DNA of 38,151 nt from Flavobacteriales bacterium. Lineage in GTDB: Bacteria; Bacteroidota; Bacteroidia; NORP154. Position 1 is the first letter of the stretch; the number at the start of each line of letters is the position of its first letter. Location: NCBI GenBank assembly GCA_012966015.1, contig DTRI01000094.1, positions 1 to 38,151 of the forward strand. Direction: 5' to 3'. The notes beneath the pieces are model-generated. The model made no database searches. It was not told the origin of the DNA and saw only the letters and a program-made list of their open reading frames with translations. Shown here piece by piece: positions 7,662 to 16,800 of this stretch. The translations under genes and the position numbers were made by a program.

Positions 7662-8890
7662 ATCTAGTAAACAACAGATACGAAACCGGAGGAGTAGACC
7701 TGCTTAACATTGCAGAGGAGTTTGGCACACCTGTTTATGTGTACGACGCTCAAAAGATACGGGATCAATATAAGCTGCTCACTTCTGCATTTTCCGATGT
7801 AAATGTTAAAATTCGTTATGCCTGCAAGGCGCTGACCAATCAGAATATTCTCAGGTTGTTGAAAGGACTCGGATCAGGGTTAGACACCGTTTCTATTGAA
7901 GAGGTGGAGCTGGGAATAAAGGCTGGCTACCAACCTGAAGAAATTATTTTCACACCCAACGGTGTTTCAATTGAGGAGATTAACAAGGCAGTTGAAATTG
8001 GTGTGACCATAAACATAGACAACATTAGCATCCTGGAGCAATTTGGAAATATCCATGGGGCAAAGGTTCCTATCTGTATCAGGTTGAACCCACATATTCT
8101 GGCAGGAGGTAATTATCAAATATCGACCGGGCATATTGACTCTAAATTTGGTATTTCTATTCACCAGCTGCGGCATGTGGAGAGAATAGTAGAATCTACA
8201 GGGTTAAAAGTTAACGGCTTACACATGCACACAGGATCAGAAATAAAGAACATTGACGTATTTTTAAGAGGCGTTGATATTTTATTTGAGTCTACAAGCT
8301 ATTTTAAGGAGCTGGACTTCATCGACCTCGGCAGCGGATTTAAAGTAGCCTCCGCTCCAGATGAAGATGCCACCGACATTATAGCGCTAGGCAAGGCCCT
8401 GTCGCAACGATTCAATGAATTTTGCAAAGAATACGGTAAAGAGCTTGAGCTTTGGTTTGAGCCTGGTAAATTTTTAGTGAGTGAAGCGGGTACCTTCCTG
8501 GCTAAAGTGAATGTGGTTAAACAAACTACAGCCACCGTCTTCGCGGGTGTTGATTCTGGGTTCAATCATTTGATTCGCCCCATGTTTTATAACGCATATC
8601 ATCATATATGTAACATATCCAACGCCGCAGGAGTTGAGAGGATCTATACTGTTTCGGGCTATATCTGCGAAACGGACAATTTTGCCTGGGACAGAAAAAT
8701 TACGGAGATAAAGGAAGGCGACATACTTGCTTTCCAAAATGCAGGCGCCTATGGTTTTGTGATGGCCTCCAACTACAATTCCAGGCTTCGTCCACCGGAG
8801 GTTTTAATAAATAACGGAAAAGCACAGCTGATCAGAAAACGTGAAGAGCTGGAAGATAATCTCAGGAATGAGATAGAAGTTTCACTCTGA
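7658..8890 (+). CDS. lysA: Diaminopimelate decarboxylase
   Basis: A 410-residue fold-III PLP enzyme converting meso-diaminopimelate to lysine, the last step of lysine biosynthesis. The Schiff-base lysine is K57 in RYACKALTN. The HTGSEI motif follows at about residues 189-194, with the glycine-rich DLGSGFK phosphate-binding segment and the substrate motif EPGK (EPGR in many homologues). The C-terminal GYICETDNF block supplies the active-site Cys donated across the dimer. The start at 7658 gives the family's usual N terminus (NNRYETGGVDLLNIA) and overlaps the stop of the transposase relic by ATGA. No promoter was recognised between the relic and the gene, so transcription probably begins upstream of the palindrome at 7374. 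Confidence 0.93.
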   Translation: MNLVNNRYETGGVDLLNIAEEFGTPVYVYDAQKIRDQYKLLTSAFSDVNVKIRYACKALTNQNILRLLKGLGSGLDTVSIEEVELGIKAGYQPEEIIFTPNGVSIEEINKAVEIGVTINIDNISILEQFGNIHGAKVPICIRLNPHILAGGNYQISTGHIDSKFGISIHQLRHVERIVESTGLKVNGLHMHTGSEIKNIDVFLRGVDILFESTSYFKELDFIDLGSGFKVASAPDEDATDIIALGKALSQRFNEFCKEYGKELELWFEPGKFLVSEAGTFLAKVNVVKQTTATVFAGVDSGFNHLIRPMFYNAYHHICNISNAAGVERIYTVSGYICETDNFAWDRKITEIKEGDILAFQNAGAYGFVMASNYNSRLRPPEVLINNGKAQLIRKREELEDNLRNEIEVSL

Positions 8891-8891
8891 C

Positions 8892-9035
8892 TTAATCGAG
8901 TGACCGGGTTGTTACCCAATACCTATACCCAATAATTATATAATCCATTTTACTGAGCTTGTTAAGGTCCTTGTGGCTGTAGCGCGGCAGAATTACCTTA
9001 TTGATTTTGGCGAGTATCTTGAACAGTGGCTTCAT
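8892..9035 (-). CDS. Small conserved basic protein (47 aa; homologues often annotated SsrA-binding protein)
   Basis: A 47-residue protein beginning MKPLFKILAKINKVILP and ending YRYWVTTRSLD; it has many basic residues and no signal peptide. Tiny proteins with this layout (KxLAKINKxILP, then a GxRYWVTTRALD-like tail) are widespread in Bacteroidota genomes and are often labelled SsrA-binding protein in databases. They are far too short to be the classical SmpB, so I treat the function as unknown. The ATG lies 9 bp after the selD stop on the same strand, making it a probable third gene of the selU-selD transcript. The lysA stop on the opposite strand is only 1 bp from its own stop. Coding status rests on the recognised pattern and tight packing. 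Confidence 0.72.
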   Translation of the reverse strand: MKPLFKILAKINKVILPRYSHKDLNKLSKMDYIIIGYRYWVTTRSLD

Positions 9036-9043
9036 GGGCGCTT

Positions 9044-10081
9044 TTATTGAACGCGAATATAAGCTCCTTCATCCATTCTAGCTAATGTGCGACCAATAGA
9101 TGCTAATTCAAGCCCTTGAGCATTCGAAAAGTCTATAAATTCATTTTCACTTCCTTCCTTGACAGCCACCAATAACCCACCGCTTGTTTGAGGATCACAG
9201 AGCACATTTCGCTGCTCATCGTTCAATGCTACTATTTTATTTCCATAGCTCTCCCAGTTTCTCTTTGTACCTCCGGGTATACACTTCAAATCCAAGTATT
9301 TGTAAATACTGGCGATGGTTGGTATTGCCTTATAATGGAGCTCCGCATTAACGGAAGCGCCCTCACATAGCTCCAGTAAGTGCCCTAACAAACCAAATCC
9401 GGTAACATCAGTCATGGCCATAACATATTCCAACTTAGAGAATTCAGCACCCACCGAATTTAACTTTACCATTATATCCCGTGCAATGTTCTTATCCCCG
9501 GGTTCCAACAATTCTTTTTTCTGAGCGGTGGAGAGTATTCCCACACCTAGCGGTTTGGTGAGAAACAAACTGCAGCCAGCAGCTGCCTCTGAATTTCTTT
9601 TGATATTGGCGATATCCACAATGCCAGTCACTGCCAAACCGAATAGCGGCTCTGGGTTATCGATACTGTGACCTCCAGCCAGGGTAATACCTGCCTCTGC
9701 ACACATGGATCGGCTGCCCTCTATTACGTGATTGGCTATTTCTGCCGAAAGCTCATTGATCGGCCAACCGAGTACCGCTATGGCTGTGACTGGAGTACCA
9801 CCCATGGCGTACACATCGCTTATGGCATTGGCTGAAGCAATTCTCCCAAAATCAAACGCATCATCAACTATGGGCATAAAAAAGTCTGTTGTGCTAATGA
9901 TTGCTTTTCCATTTCCAATATCAATTACCGCCGCATCATCTCTGGTGTCACTGCCCACCAACAGATTTGGATCGTCCGGTGCCTGATGGACACTTGCAAG
10001 AATTTCCTCTAACAACAAAGGCGATATTTTACAACCACAGCCAGCACCATGACTGTATTTTGTAAGTTTTATGCTTTCCAT
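9044..10081 (-). CDS. selD: Selenide, water dikinase (selenophosphate synthetase)
   Basis: A 345-residue enzyme that makes selenophosphate from selenide and ATP, supplying selenium for tRNA 2-selenouridine and, where present, selenocysteine. The N terminus contains the catalytic GAGCGCK motif, with C15, C17 and K18 corresponding to C17, C19 and K20 in the E. coli protein. The ATP/Mg-binding DDAAVI (about residues 48-53), GGHSIDNPEP, TDVTGFGLLGH and CDPQTSGGLL motifs are all present. Its ATG lies inside the 3' end of selU (13 bp overlap), which indicates translational coupling. The active-site position is Cys rather than Sec. No selA or selB is visible here, so the local context supports the tRNA modification branch. 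Confidence 0.96.
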   Translation of the reverse strand: MESIKLTKYSHGAGCGCKISPLLLEEILASVHQAPDDPNLLVGSDTRDDAAVIDIGNGKAIISTTDFFMPIVDDAFDFGRIASANAISDVYAMGGTPVTAIAVLGWPINELSAEIANHVIEGSRSMCAEAGITLAGGHSIDNPEPLFGLAVTGIVDIANIKRNSEAAAGCSLFLTKPLGVGILSTAQKKELLEPGDKNIARDIMVKLNSVGAEFSKLEYVMAMTDVTGFGLLGHLLELCEGASVNAELHYKAIPTIASIYKYLDLKCIPGGTKRNWESYGNKIVALNDEQRNVLCDPQTSGGLLVAVKEGSENEFIDFSNAQGLELASIGRTLARMDEGAYIRVQ

Positions 10082-11115
10082 AAATTCATATTATTTTCTT
10101 GAAGAAACTGATCAACGAGCTGAGCGTTAAGGACATGATCACCAGATTTAACTGGCAAAGCATGAACTTGTACAGGCTCTCTTTTATTAAGGCCGAAAGT
10201 ATATGCTTTGTCATAATATTGTAATGCAATCTTCACAAATTCCGTATAATCCTTTGATTCAAGTGCCGCTATAGCATTCTGTGCGTTTAGTCCACCCAGG
10301 CGCTTTCTTATTCTCAGGATTCCATCTCTGAGCTGCTCATCAGGGAAGTTCGTGTATTCCTTTGCAATACGTTCTGCTCGCTGTTCTACGCCCATTTCTA
10401 TAGCCACAACCGGGCTGTTACGTATCTGCGCGTATAGATCATCCGGAATCCGAACCGATCCGATTGCCTGGCTCTCATCCTCAAGAATAACAGGTTTAGA
10501 AATGTTATAGTCCTTCCACGCTTCCCAAAGATCGTTTTGAAATTGCTCCGTAGTTGGTTGGGTATTCTGTCCCAAAGCTCCAAAAGAAGAGCCCTTATGA
10601 CAGGCTAACTCCTCCAAATCAATTGTCTGATGACCACGTTCTGATAATTGCTTTAAGATATCGGTCTTCCCACTACCCGTCATCCCGCCAAGAATCAGCA
10701 ACTTCCAGTTCAGCTTAAAACAATCATACACCTTATTGCGATAAGCCTTGTAACCCCTAACCAACACTTTAACATTGTACCCATTATCAGACAAGTATTC
10801 AGAAAATCGTTCGCTTCTCAACCCTCCGCGCCAACAGTGCACAAGCAGATTTTCATTGTCATCAATTTTGGCAACCGTATCCATAAACTCCTGAATTTTG
10901 GGTTCAACTATGTTTAAAGCGATCTCAATCGCTTTCTCCCGGCCATTTTGCCTAAAGGCCGTTCCAACTATGGCCCGTTCCTCGTTGTTCAATATTGGTA
11001 TATTAATAGCACCTGGAATACAACCGCTTTCAAATTCCCTGGGTGAACGTACGTCTATCACCTTATCCGTCTTCCTTAATTCAATAAATTCTTCTATGTC
11101 CACTTTTATAATCAC
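10069..11115 (-). CDS. selU: tRNA 2-selenouridine synthase
   Basis: A 348-residue protein that replaces sulfur by selenium in the wobble 2-thiouridine of certain tRNAs, using selenophosphate (also called ybbB or mnmH). An N-terminal rhodanese domain (about 1-125) carries the catalytic C94 in the loop HCWRGGLRS. The C-terminal P-loop domain has GGMTGSGKT at 143-151, followed by DLEELACHKGSSFG. It is the first gene of the selU-selD-(47 aa) unit. The region 11116-11242 separates it from a divergent gene. Domain order and length match the family. The ATG at 11115 starts directly with the rhodanese fold, so no alternative start is needed. Confidence 0.96.
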   Translation of the reverse strand: MIIKVDIEEFIELRKTDKVIDVRSPREFESGCIPGAINIPILNNEERAIVGTAFRQNGREKAIEIALNIVEPKIQEFMDTVAKIDDNENLLVHCWRGGLRSERFSEYLSDNGYNVKVLVRGYKAYRNKVYDCFKLNWKLLILGGMTGSGKTDILKQLSERGHQTIDLEELACHKGSSFGALGQNTQPTTEQFQNDLWEAWKDYNISKPVILEDESQAIGSVRIPDDLYAQIRNSPVVAIEMGVEQRAERIAKEYTNFPDEQLRDGILRIRKRLGGLNAQNAIAALESKDYTEFVKIALQYYDKAYTFGLNKREPVQVHALPVKSGDHVLNAQLVDQFLQENNMNLWKA

Positions 11116-11210
11116 CTGGCCATTTATTTAATTGGATCAAAATTAGAAACATTAATGTTTGCGCATAAACTCAAACACCATCTCATTTATTTTTTTATTT
11201 GATATTTCTA

Positions 11211-11218
11211 TACATTTG
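11211..11218 (+). promoter_or_regulatory. Bacteroidota-type -7 promoter element (TACATTTG)
   Basis: TACATTTG matches the phylum's TAnnTTTG -7 consensus and ends 24 bp before the ATG at 11243. No good TTG -33 element is visible at the usual 19-21 bp spacing, so the call is tentative. Confidence 0.45.
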
Positions 11219-11242
11219 TAGCACTCACCAAATATTTAACAA

Positions 11243-12256
11243 ATGAATGCAATCAAAAAAATAATCATTGCAATCGTTGCGTTTGTGGCACTGGTAGCGC
11301 TAATTTCACTTTTTCTACCATCTGAAGTAACTGTTACGAGAACCGCTATAATGAATGTCCCTGCAAAAGTTGTTTTTGAACAAGTGAATGACTTCCACAA
11401 TTGGGTAAACTGGGATCCGTGGCAAGAGAAGGACCCAGCGATGAAAGCCACCTATGAAGGCCCAGAAGCAGGGGAAGGCAGTAAGCGATGTTGGGAAAGT
11501 GATCATGAAGAAGTTGGTAACGGCTGCCTCACTATTTTGGAAAGTGTACCCAATACCTCGATCAAAACCAAATTGGAATTTGAGGGGATGAGCCCTGGAT
11601 TTGGAATCTGGTCGTTTGAAGAAGATGAAGGTGAAACTACAGTTTCATGGGGAATGAAAATGGATATGGGCATGAATCCCATTGGAAAGATCATGGGTTT
11701 GATGATGGATGGCATGATTGGGCCAGACTTTGAAAGAGGACTTGCTACACTAACAGCGCTATGTGAAAACATGCCTGTAGAAGAACCAAAACCTACTATT
11801 GATGCTAAATTGGTTTCAATAGAGTCAATTCCAATTTACTCCATCAAGGATTCGGCAGTGGTTCAGGACCTCGCTGCAAAGATGAATGATTTATATAAAG
11901 AAATTCATGCCTACGTGGAAACAGTAAAAGCTGAAATGACAAGTCCGAAATTGTGCATTTGGCATAAGTGGAACCCTGAAGGCTTTAGTGTTCTCGAATG
12001 TGCTATTCCAGTTGCGGAAACGGGCGAAGGTTCTGAAACCGTTATGGCTGCTGCAACATATTCTGGCAATGCTGTAACAACTACGCATTTAGGATCCTAT
12101 GAAAGTTCTGAAGATGCTTACATTGGCTTAGAGGAATACATCAAAGCCAATGGGTACACAGTCAAGGGGCCTCCCTGGGAGATATACACCGTGGGACCTC
12201 AAGATAATCTCGATACCACAGAATGGATTACACAAATCTATTTCCCAGTAGAATAG
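11243..12256 (+). CDS. SRPBCC-domain and GyrI-like effector-binding domain fusion, membrane-anchored
   Basis: A 337-residue protein with an N-terminal hydrophobic helix (about residues 5-25, a signal anchor or uncleaved signal). An SRPBCC/polyketide-cyclase-type domain follows at about 30-175 (start TVTRTAIMNVPAKVVFEQVNDFHNWVNW split around the helix-grip fold). A GyrI-like/AraC effector-binding domain occupies about 185-335 (AKLVSIESIPIYSIKD, TTHLGSYESS, WEIYTVGP). This two-domain arrangement is common in Bacteroidota, and both folds bind small hydrophobic ligands. No DNA-binding domain is present, so it is not itself a transcription factor. It is transcribed alone, divergently from selU, with a TACATTTG element upstream and a terminator-like hairpin downstream. 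Its function is unknown. Confidence 0.82.
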   Translation: MNAIKKIIIAIVAFVALVALISLFLPSEVTVTRTAIMNVPAKVVFEQVNDFHNWVNWDPWQEKDPAMKATYEGPEAGEGSKRCWESDHEEVGNGCLTILESVPNTSIKTKLEFEGMSPGFGIWSFEEDEGETTVSWGMKMDMGMNPIGKIMGLMMDGMIGPDFERGLATLTALCENMPVEEPKPTIDAKLVSIESIPIYSIKDSAVVQDLAAKMNDLYKEIHAYVETVKAEMTSPKLCIWHKWNPEGFSVLECAIPVAETGEGSETVMAAATYSGNAVTTTHLGSYESSEDAYIGLEEYIKANGYTVKGPPWEIYTVGPQDNLDTTEWITQIYFPVE

Positions 12257-12280
12257 TAGATCTGAAGCTCCATTTAAAAG

Positions 12281-12312
12281 AAGCCTCCTTGAGAAATTGA
12301 GAGGGCTTTTTT
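12281..12312 (+). terminator. Rho-independent-type terminator
   Basis: AAGCC (12281-12285) pairs with GGCTT (12304-12308), with an imperfect extension through TCC and GAG, and is followed by a run of six T. It lies 25 bp after the stop of the SRPBCC/GyrI gene. Confidence 0.6.
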
Positions 12313-12317
12313 AATGT

Positions 12318-12405
12318 TCTTCATTGCGAGCGAGTGCGAAGCCATTTCTAGCTATCGTGAAGAAGAGTTGGAGATTGCTTCAGTCGTTCCTCCTTCGAAA
12401 TGACG
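12318..12405. repeat. Degenerate palindromic dispersed repeat (TCATTGCGAG ... AATGACG type)
   Basis: The left arm near 12321-12350 (TCATTGCGAGCGAGTGCGAA, then GCCATTTC) is an imperfect inverted copy of the right arm near 12371-12405 (GAGATTGCTTCAGTCG, then TTCGAAATGACG). The sequence resembles the TCATTGCGAGxxGAxxGAAGCAATCTC palindromes scattered between genes in many bacterial genomes (recalled, not searched). It separates two convergent genes and contains no ORF. Confidence 0.65.
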
Positions 12406-12412
12406 TTAAATA

Positions 12413-13213
12413 TTAGAACGAGTTGTCTCCACTAAGCACATCGCCTATGCCGCCGAGAATGCTCCCTTCACCTTTGCGCTTTCCGCCCATTTTGGGAGCT
12501 GAAGATATAATCCTATCGGCGAGGCGACTGAAGGGCAATGATTGAATCCAGATGCGTCCATGGCCAGAGAGAGTTGCAAAGAAAAGTCCTTCCCCGCCAA
12601 AGAGCGTGTTCTTGATACCTCCCACAAATTGAATGTCATAGTTTATGGTTTGCTCAAAGGCAACCAGACACCCTGTGTCCACTTTTTGTACTTGTCCAGC
12701 CTCCAATGTCTTTTCAATAATGGTTCCACCTGCATGCACAAAAGCCATTCCGTCACCTTCGAGTTTTTGCATGATAAAGCCCTCACCTCCAAATAATCCA
12801 ACACCAATCTTCTTCTGGAATTCAATGCCAACGCTTACTCCTTTTGCTGCGCATAAAAAGGCATCTTTTTGGCATATTACTTTTCCGTTCATCTGGCTGA
12901 GATCCAAGGCAATGATCTTACCCGGATAGGGAGATGCTAAAAACACATGCTTCTTACCTCGTCCCGTATTGGTGTAAGCGGTTAAAAATAAACTCTCTCC
13001 GGTAAGTACCCGCTTACCTGCTGAGAAAAGTTTATCCATTATCCCTGCATTTTCCTTGGCACCATCTCCAAAAATGGTTTCCATCTCTATTTCAGCATCC
13101 ATCATCATCAGGCTTCCGGCTTCCGCAATAATTGATTCTTGAGGATCTAACTCCAGCTCTACGCATTGCATTTCCTCCCCGATAATCTTATAGTCTATTT
13201 CATGATTGTTCAT
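12413..13213 (-). CDS. TIGR00266 / AIM24 family protein
   Basis: A 266-residue protein of the AIM24/TIGR00266 family, recognisable by the N-terminal EMQCVELELDPQESIIAEAG-type strand, the central glycine-rich beta structure (GVGLFGGEGFIMQKLEGDG at about 138-156) and the tail PFSRLADRIISSAP. No signal peptide or transmembrane helix is evident. The family forms a trimeric beta-structure related to tryptophan-RNA-binding attenuator-like folds; its biochemical role in bacteria is not established. It is followed downstream by the palindromic repeat at 12318-12405. The gene starting at 13768 lies just upstream on the same strand, with an 18 bp gap between the coding regions, so co-transcription is plausible. 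Confidence 0.88.
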   Translation of the reverse strand: MNNHEIDYKIIGEEMQCVELELDPQESIIAEAGSLMMMDAEIEMETIFGDGAKENAGIMDKLFSAGKRVLTGESLFLTAYTNTGRGKKHVFLASPYPGKIIALDLSQMNGKVICQKDAFLCAAKGVSVGIEFQKKIGVGLFGGEGFIMQKLEGDGMAFVHAGGTIIEKTLEAGQVQKVDTGCLVAFEQTINYDIQFVGGIKNTLFGGEGLFFATLSGHGRIWIQSLPFSRLADRIISSAPKMGGKRKGEGSILGGIGDVLSGDNSF

Positions 13214-13231
13214 AGTAACAAATATTTATTA

Positions 13232-13768
13232 TTACCAGTCGCTTGTTTTATTTGGCTCTATGTGTGCCATGCCCTTCTTGAGCTTTTCGATGAGCTCCTC
13301 GACACCTTCCACACAGAGATCTTTTATACCACTCCACATCTCAGCACTCATTACATCATAACCACAGAATGGCTCTTCTCGCTCCAGCTTTCCTCCTGTA
13401 CCAATCCTGTTGGTCTTGTCTGAATGTTTCAGTGAAGTTATTGTGTATTTATATCTCCCTTCCTTTATTTCCAGGTTCAGCATGTAGTGAACAAACCCTC
13501 CTTTTTCTGTTCCACCTGGTTTAGACATGATCTTAAACATGGATTTTGCATTGATCGTTCCATTCATGTCATTCTCAGACTTAATAACATTCGGCGATTT
13601 GTAACTGGAAGCAAACCATGCCTTGGCATTGGCGTACAATTCACCTTTCGATAATCCAGCAACTTTTACCACCTCCGTGAACTCTACCAATCCACTTGTA
13701 CCCCTGGGAAGTTCTTTCTGAGCAAATAGTGGGGAGCTGAACAGTAAAAAAAGAATAATGTATCTCAT
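13232..13768 (-). CDS. Secreted DUF4468 (TBP-like fold) domain protein
   Basis: A 178-residue exported protein. I chose the ATG at 13768 over the one at 13795, because it places a clean signal peptide at the N terminus (MRYIILFLLFSSPLFA, then QKE), whereas the longer start adds nine polar residues. The mature part has the DUF4468 pattern: VVKVAGLSKGELYANAKAW, then a strand around KSENDMNGTI, and MLNLEIKEGRYKYTITSLKH. Proteins with this domain are found in the Bacteroidota envelope and have no established function. It lies 18 bp upstream of the AIM24-family gene on the same strand, suggesting a two-gene unit. Its 5' region faces the divergent VPS10-like gene at 13900. Confidence 0.78.
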   Translation of the reverse strand: MRYIILFLLFSSPLFAQKELPRGTSGLVEFTEVVKVAGLSKGELYANAKAWFASSYKSPNVIKSENDMNGTINAKSMFKIMSKPGGTEKGGFVHYMLNLEIKEGRYKYTITSLKHSDKTNRIGTGGKLEREEPFCGYDVMSAEMWSGIKDLCVEGVEELIEKLKKGMAHIEPNKTSDW

Positions 13769-13899
13769 ATCAATTGCATTTATGTTGAGCTTCAAATATA
13801 AAAAACATAGACGTTCAATTCCAAGACCTTACCAAGCATTTATAAACCTATTGTTCATTTGTTTACCTTAGCCATCCTTCAAAATTAAAACACAAGCAA

Positions 13900-16800
13900 A
13901 TGAGACTTTATTTATCCCTTTTGATTATTCCTTTATTGGTTGTTACATCTGATGCATTATCTCAAAAATCTAAGAAAGGTGATAAGTTCAGTGGTAAATA
14001 CAAGAGCGCCACTTTCAGCGGACTAAAGTTGAGAAGTATTGGGCCTGCCCTCACCTCAGGAAGAATCTCCGATATTGCCGTTAACCCAAATAAAACCAGC
14101 GAATACTATGTAGCAGTTGCTTCTGGTGGTGTATGGAAAACGAGCAATTCAGGAAATACCTACACACCTATTTTCGATGGGCAAGGAAGCTATTCCATCG
14201 GTTGTGTAACTATTGATCCCAACAATCCTCATATCGTTTGGGTAGGTACCGGTGAAAACAACAACCAGCGCAGCGTAGCCTATGGAGATGGTGTGTATAA
14301 ATCTGAGGATGGAGGAAAATCCTGGAACAACATGGGCCTAAAAACCTCTGAGCATATAGGTAAGATCATTGTCAAGCCGGGTAACTCAAATGTGATTTAT
14401 GTAGCCGCCATGGGGCCCTTGTGGAATGCAGGTGGTGAGCGTGGTGTGTACAAGAGCAATAACGGTGGTGAAACCTGGAAACCAATGCTGGAAATTGATG
14501 AACACACCGGAGCCACCGATCTGGTTATGGATCCGAGAAATTCAGATGTATTGTATGCTTCATTCGAGCAGAGAAGGCGACATGTGTTTACTTACATTGG
14601 CGGTGGACCTGGTTCAGGAATCCATAAAACAACCGATGGCGGACAAACATGGAAAAAGTTAACCACTGGATTGCCCAAGGTGGATATGGGAAGAATAGGA
14701 CTGGCCATCTCGCCCGTGAATCCAGATTATATATTTGCCATCATTGAGGCATCGGATAAAAAAGGTGGTTTCTTTAGAAGTACCAATCGTGGAGCGAGCT
14801 GGGACAAGATGAGTGATTACTCGACCAGCGGCAACTATTACCAGGAAATTATCTGTGACCCCAAAGACGTGGACAAGATATTCTCCATGAACACCTGGCT
14901 GCACCACACTGAAGATGGCGGCAAGAACTTTAAAAAGACGGGTGAGAAGAGCAAGCACGTTGACAATCATACGATCTGGATAGACCCAGGTGACACTGAT
15001 CATTGGCTGATTGGATGTGATGGCGGCATTTACGAGACCTGGGATCATGCTGAGAACTGGCAATACAAAGCCAACCTACCCGTCACACAATTCTATAAGC
15101 TGGCAATAGACAATGCCGAGCCCTTTTACAATGTGTATGGGGGAACACAGGACAACAATACACAAGGAGGCCCCTCAAGGACCATCAACAATTCGGGTAT
15201 CGTGAACTCAGATTGGTATATAACGCTTGGCGGAGATGGCTTTGAAGCGGCTATTGATCCCAAAGATCCCAACATAGTTTACTCACAGGCACAGTATGGC
15301 TGGCTGGCGAGGTATGATAAAAAAAGTGGAGAAAAATTAGGGATAAAACCCATGACTGGAAAAGGTGAACCAGGCTTGCGATGGAATTGGGATGCCCCCT
15401 TGCTCATCAGTCCACACAATAACAAGCGTTTATATTTCGCCGCCAATATCCTGTTCCGCAGTGACGACAGAGGCAGCAATTGGAAATCCATTAGCGGTGA
15501 CCTCACCAAGCAGATAGACCGAAATAAGCTCGAAGTAATGGGAAAAGTTTGGAGCATGGATGCTGTAATGAAGAACAAGTCGACAACAATTTATGGGAAC
15601 TGTGTTGCCCTGGATGAATCACCATTGCAAGAGAACCTGATTTATGTAGGTACTGATGATGGCCTGATACAGATTACAGAAAATGCAGGTACCTCGTGGA
15701 CAAAAATGGCTAAATTCCCCGGCATTCCCGAAACTACTTACGTGAACGACATTGTCGCCTCGAAGCATAGCGCTAGCGTAGTCTATGCAACTTTTAATAA
15801 TCACAAGAGAGGCGACTTTAAACCCTACATCCTGAAAAGCGCTGACAAAGGCAAATCCTGGACGGCAATACAGGGTAATTTACCTGCAAGGGGCTCGGTT
15901 TACGCGATTGCTGAAGATCATGAAAATCCGAAGTTGCTTTTTGCGGGAACTGAATTCGGACTATTCTTTACTATTAGTGGAGGCAATGAGTGGACACAAT
16001 TGAAAAGTGGCTTACCCATCATTGCGGTAAGAGACCTTGAAATTCAAAAAAGAGAAAATGACCTGGTTCTGGGAACATTTGGGAGAGGATTTTACATACT
16101 GGATGATTATTCGGCACTGCGCACCTATTCTGATGAGCTGATGAAAAAGGATGCACATATTTTTCCAATAAAAGATGCGCTGATGTATGTGGATTCCAGG
16201 CCCTTGGGAAACAGGGGCAAATCGAGCCAGGGCGAATCTTTCTATAACGCTGAAAATCCTCCTCTCGGAGCTGTATTTACCTTTTTAATGACCGATACGT
16301 TAACTACCCTAAAAGAAACCCGTCAGAAACAGGAAAAGAAATTGAAGAAGGCGGGCACGGCAATCCCCTTCCCTTCACCAGCTGAAATTCGGGTGGAAGA
16401 CAATGAGGAAAAGCCATACTTACTGTTTACCGTACGTGATGGGAAGAGCAATGTGGTCAGAAAAATAAAATCAGAAACGAAGAATGGCATTAACAGAGTT
16501 GTTTGGGATTTTAGATACACGGCCACCACACCCATCAAACTGAAAGAAGACAAGGTGAGCAGATATAGTGAAGCATCGTCTGGGCCGCTCGCTTTACCTG
16601 GAAATTATACGGTGTCCATGTCTAAGAGCGTTAACGGTGTAATCTCAGAATTGGTAGAACCACAGAAATTTGTATGTGTGAAGCTCAACAACACTTCACT
16701 TCCGGCAAAAGACAATGTAGAATTGCTAAAATTTGAAAATCAGGTGAATGAGTTGAGGAGAGCTGTACTGGCAACGCGCAAAGTAAAAAGTGAATCAGAT

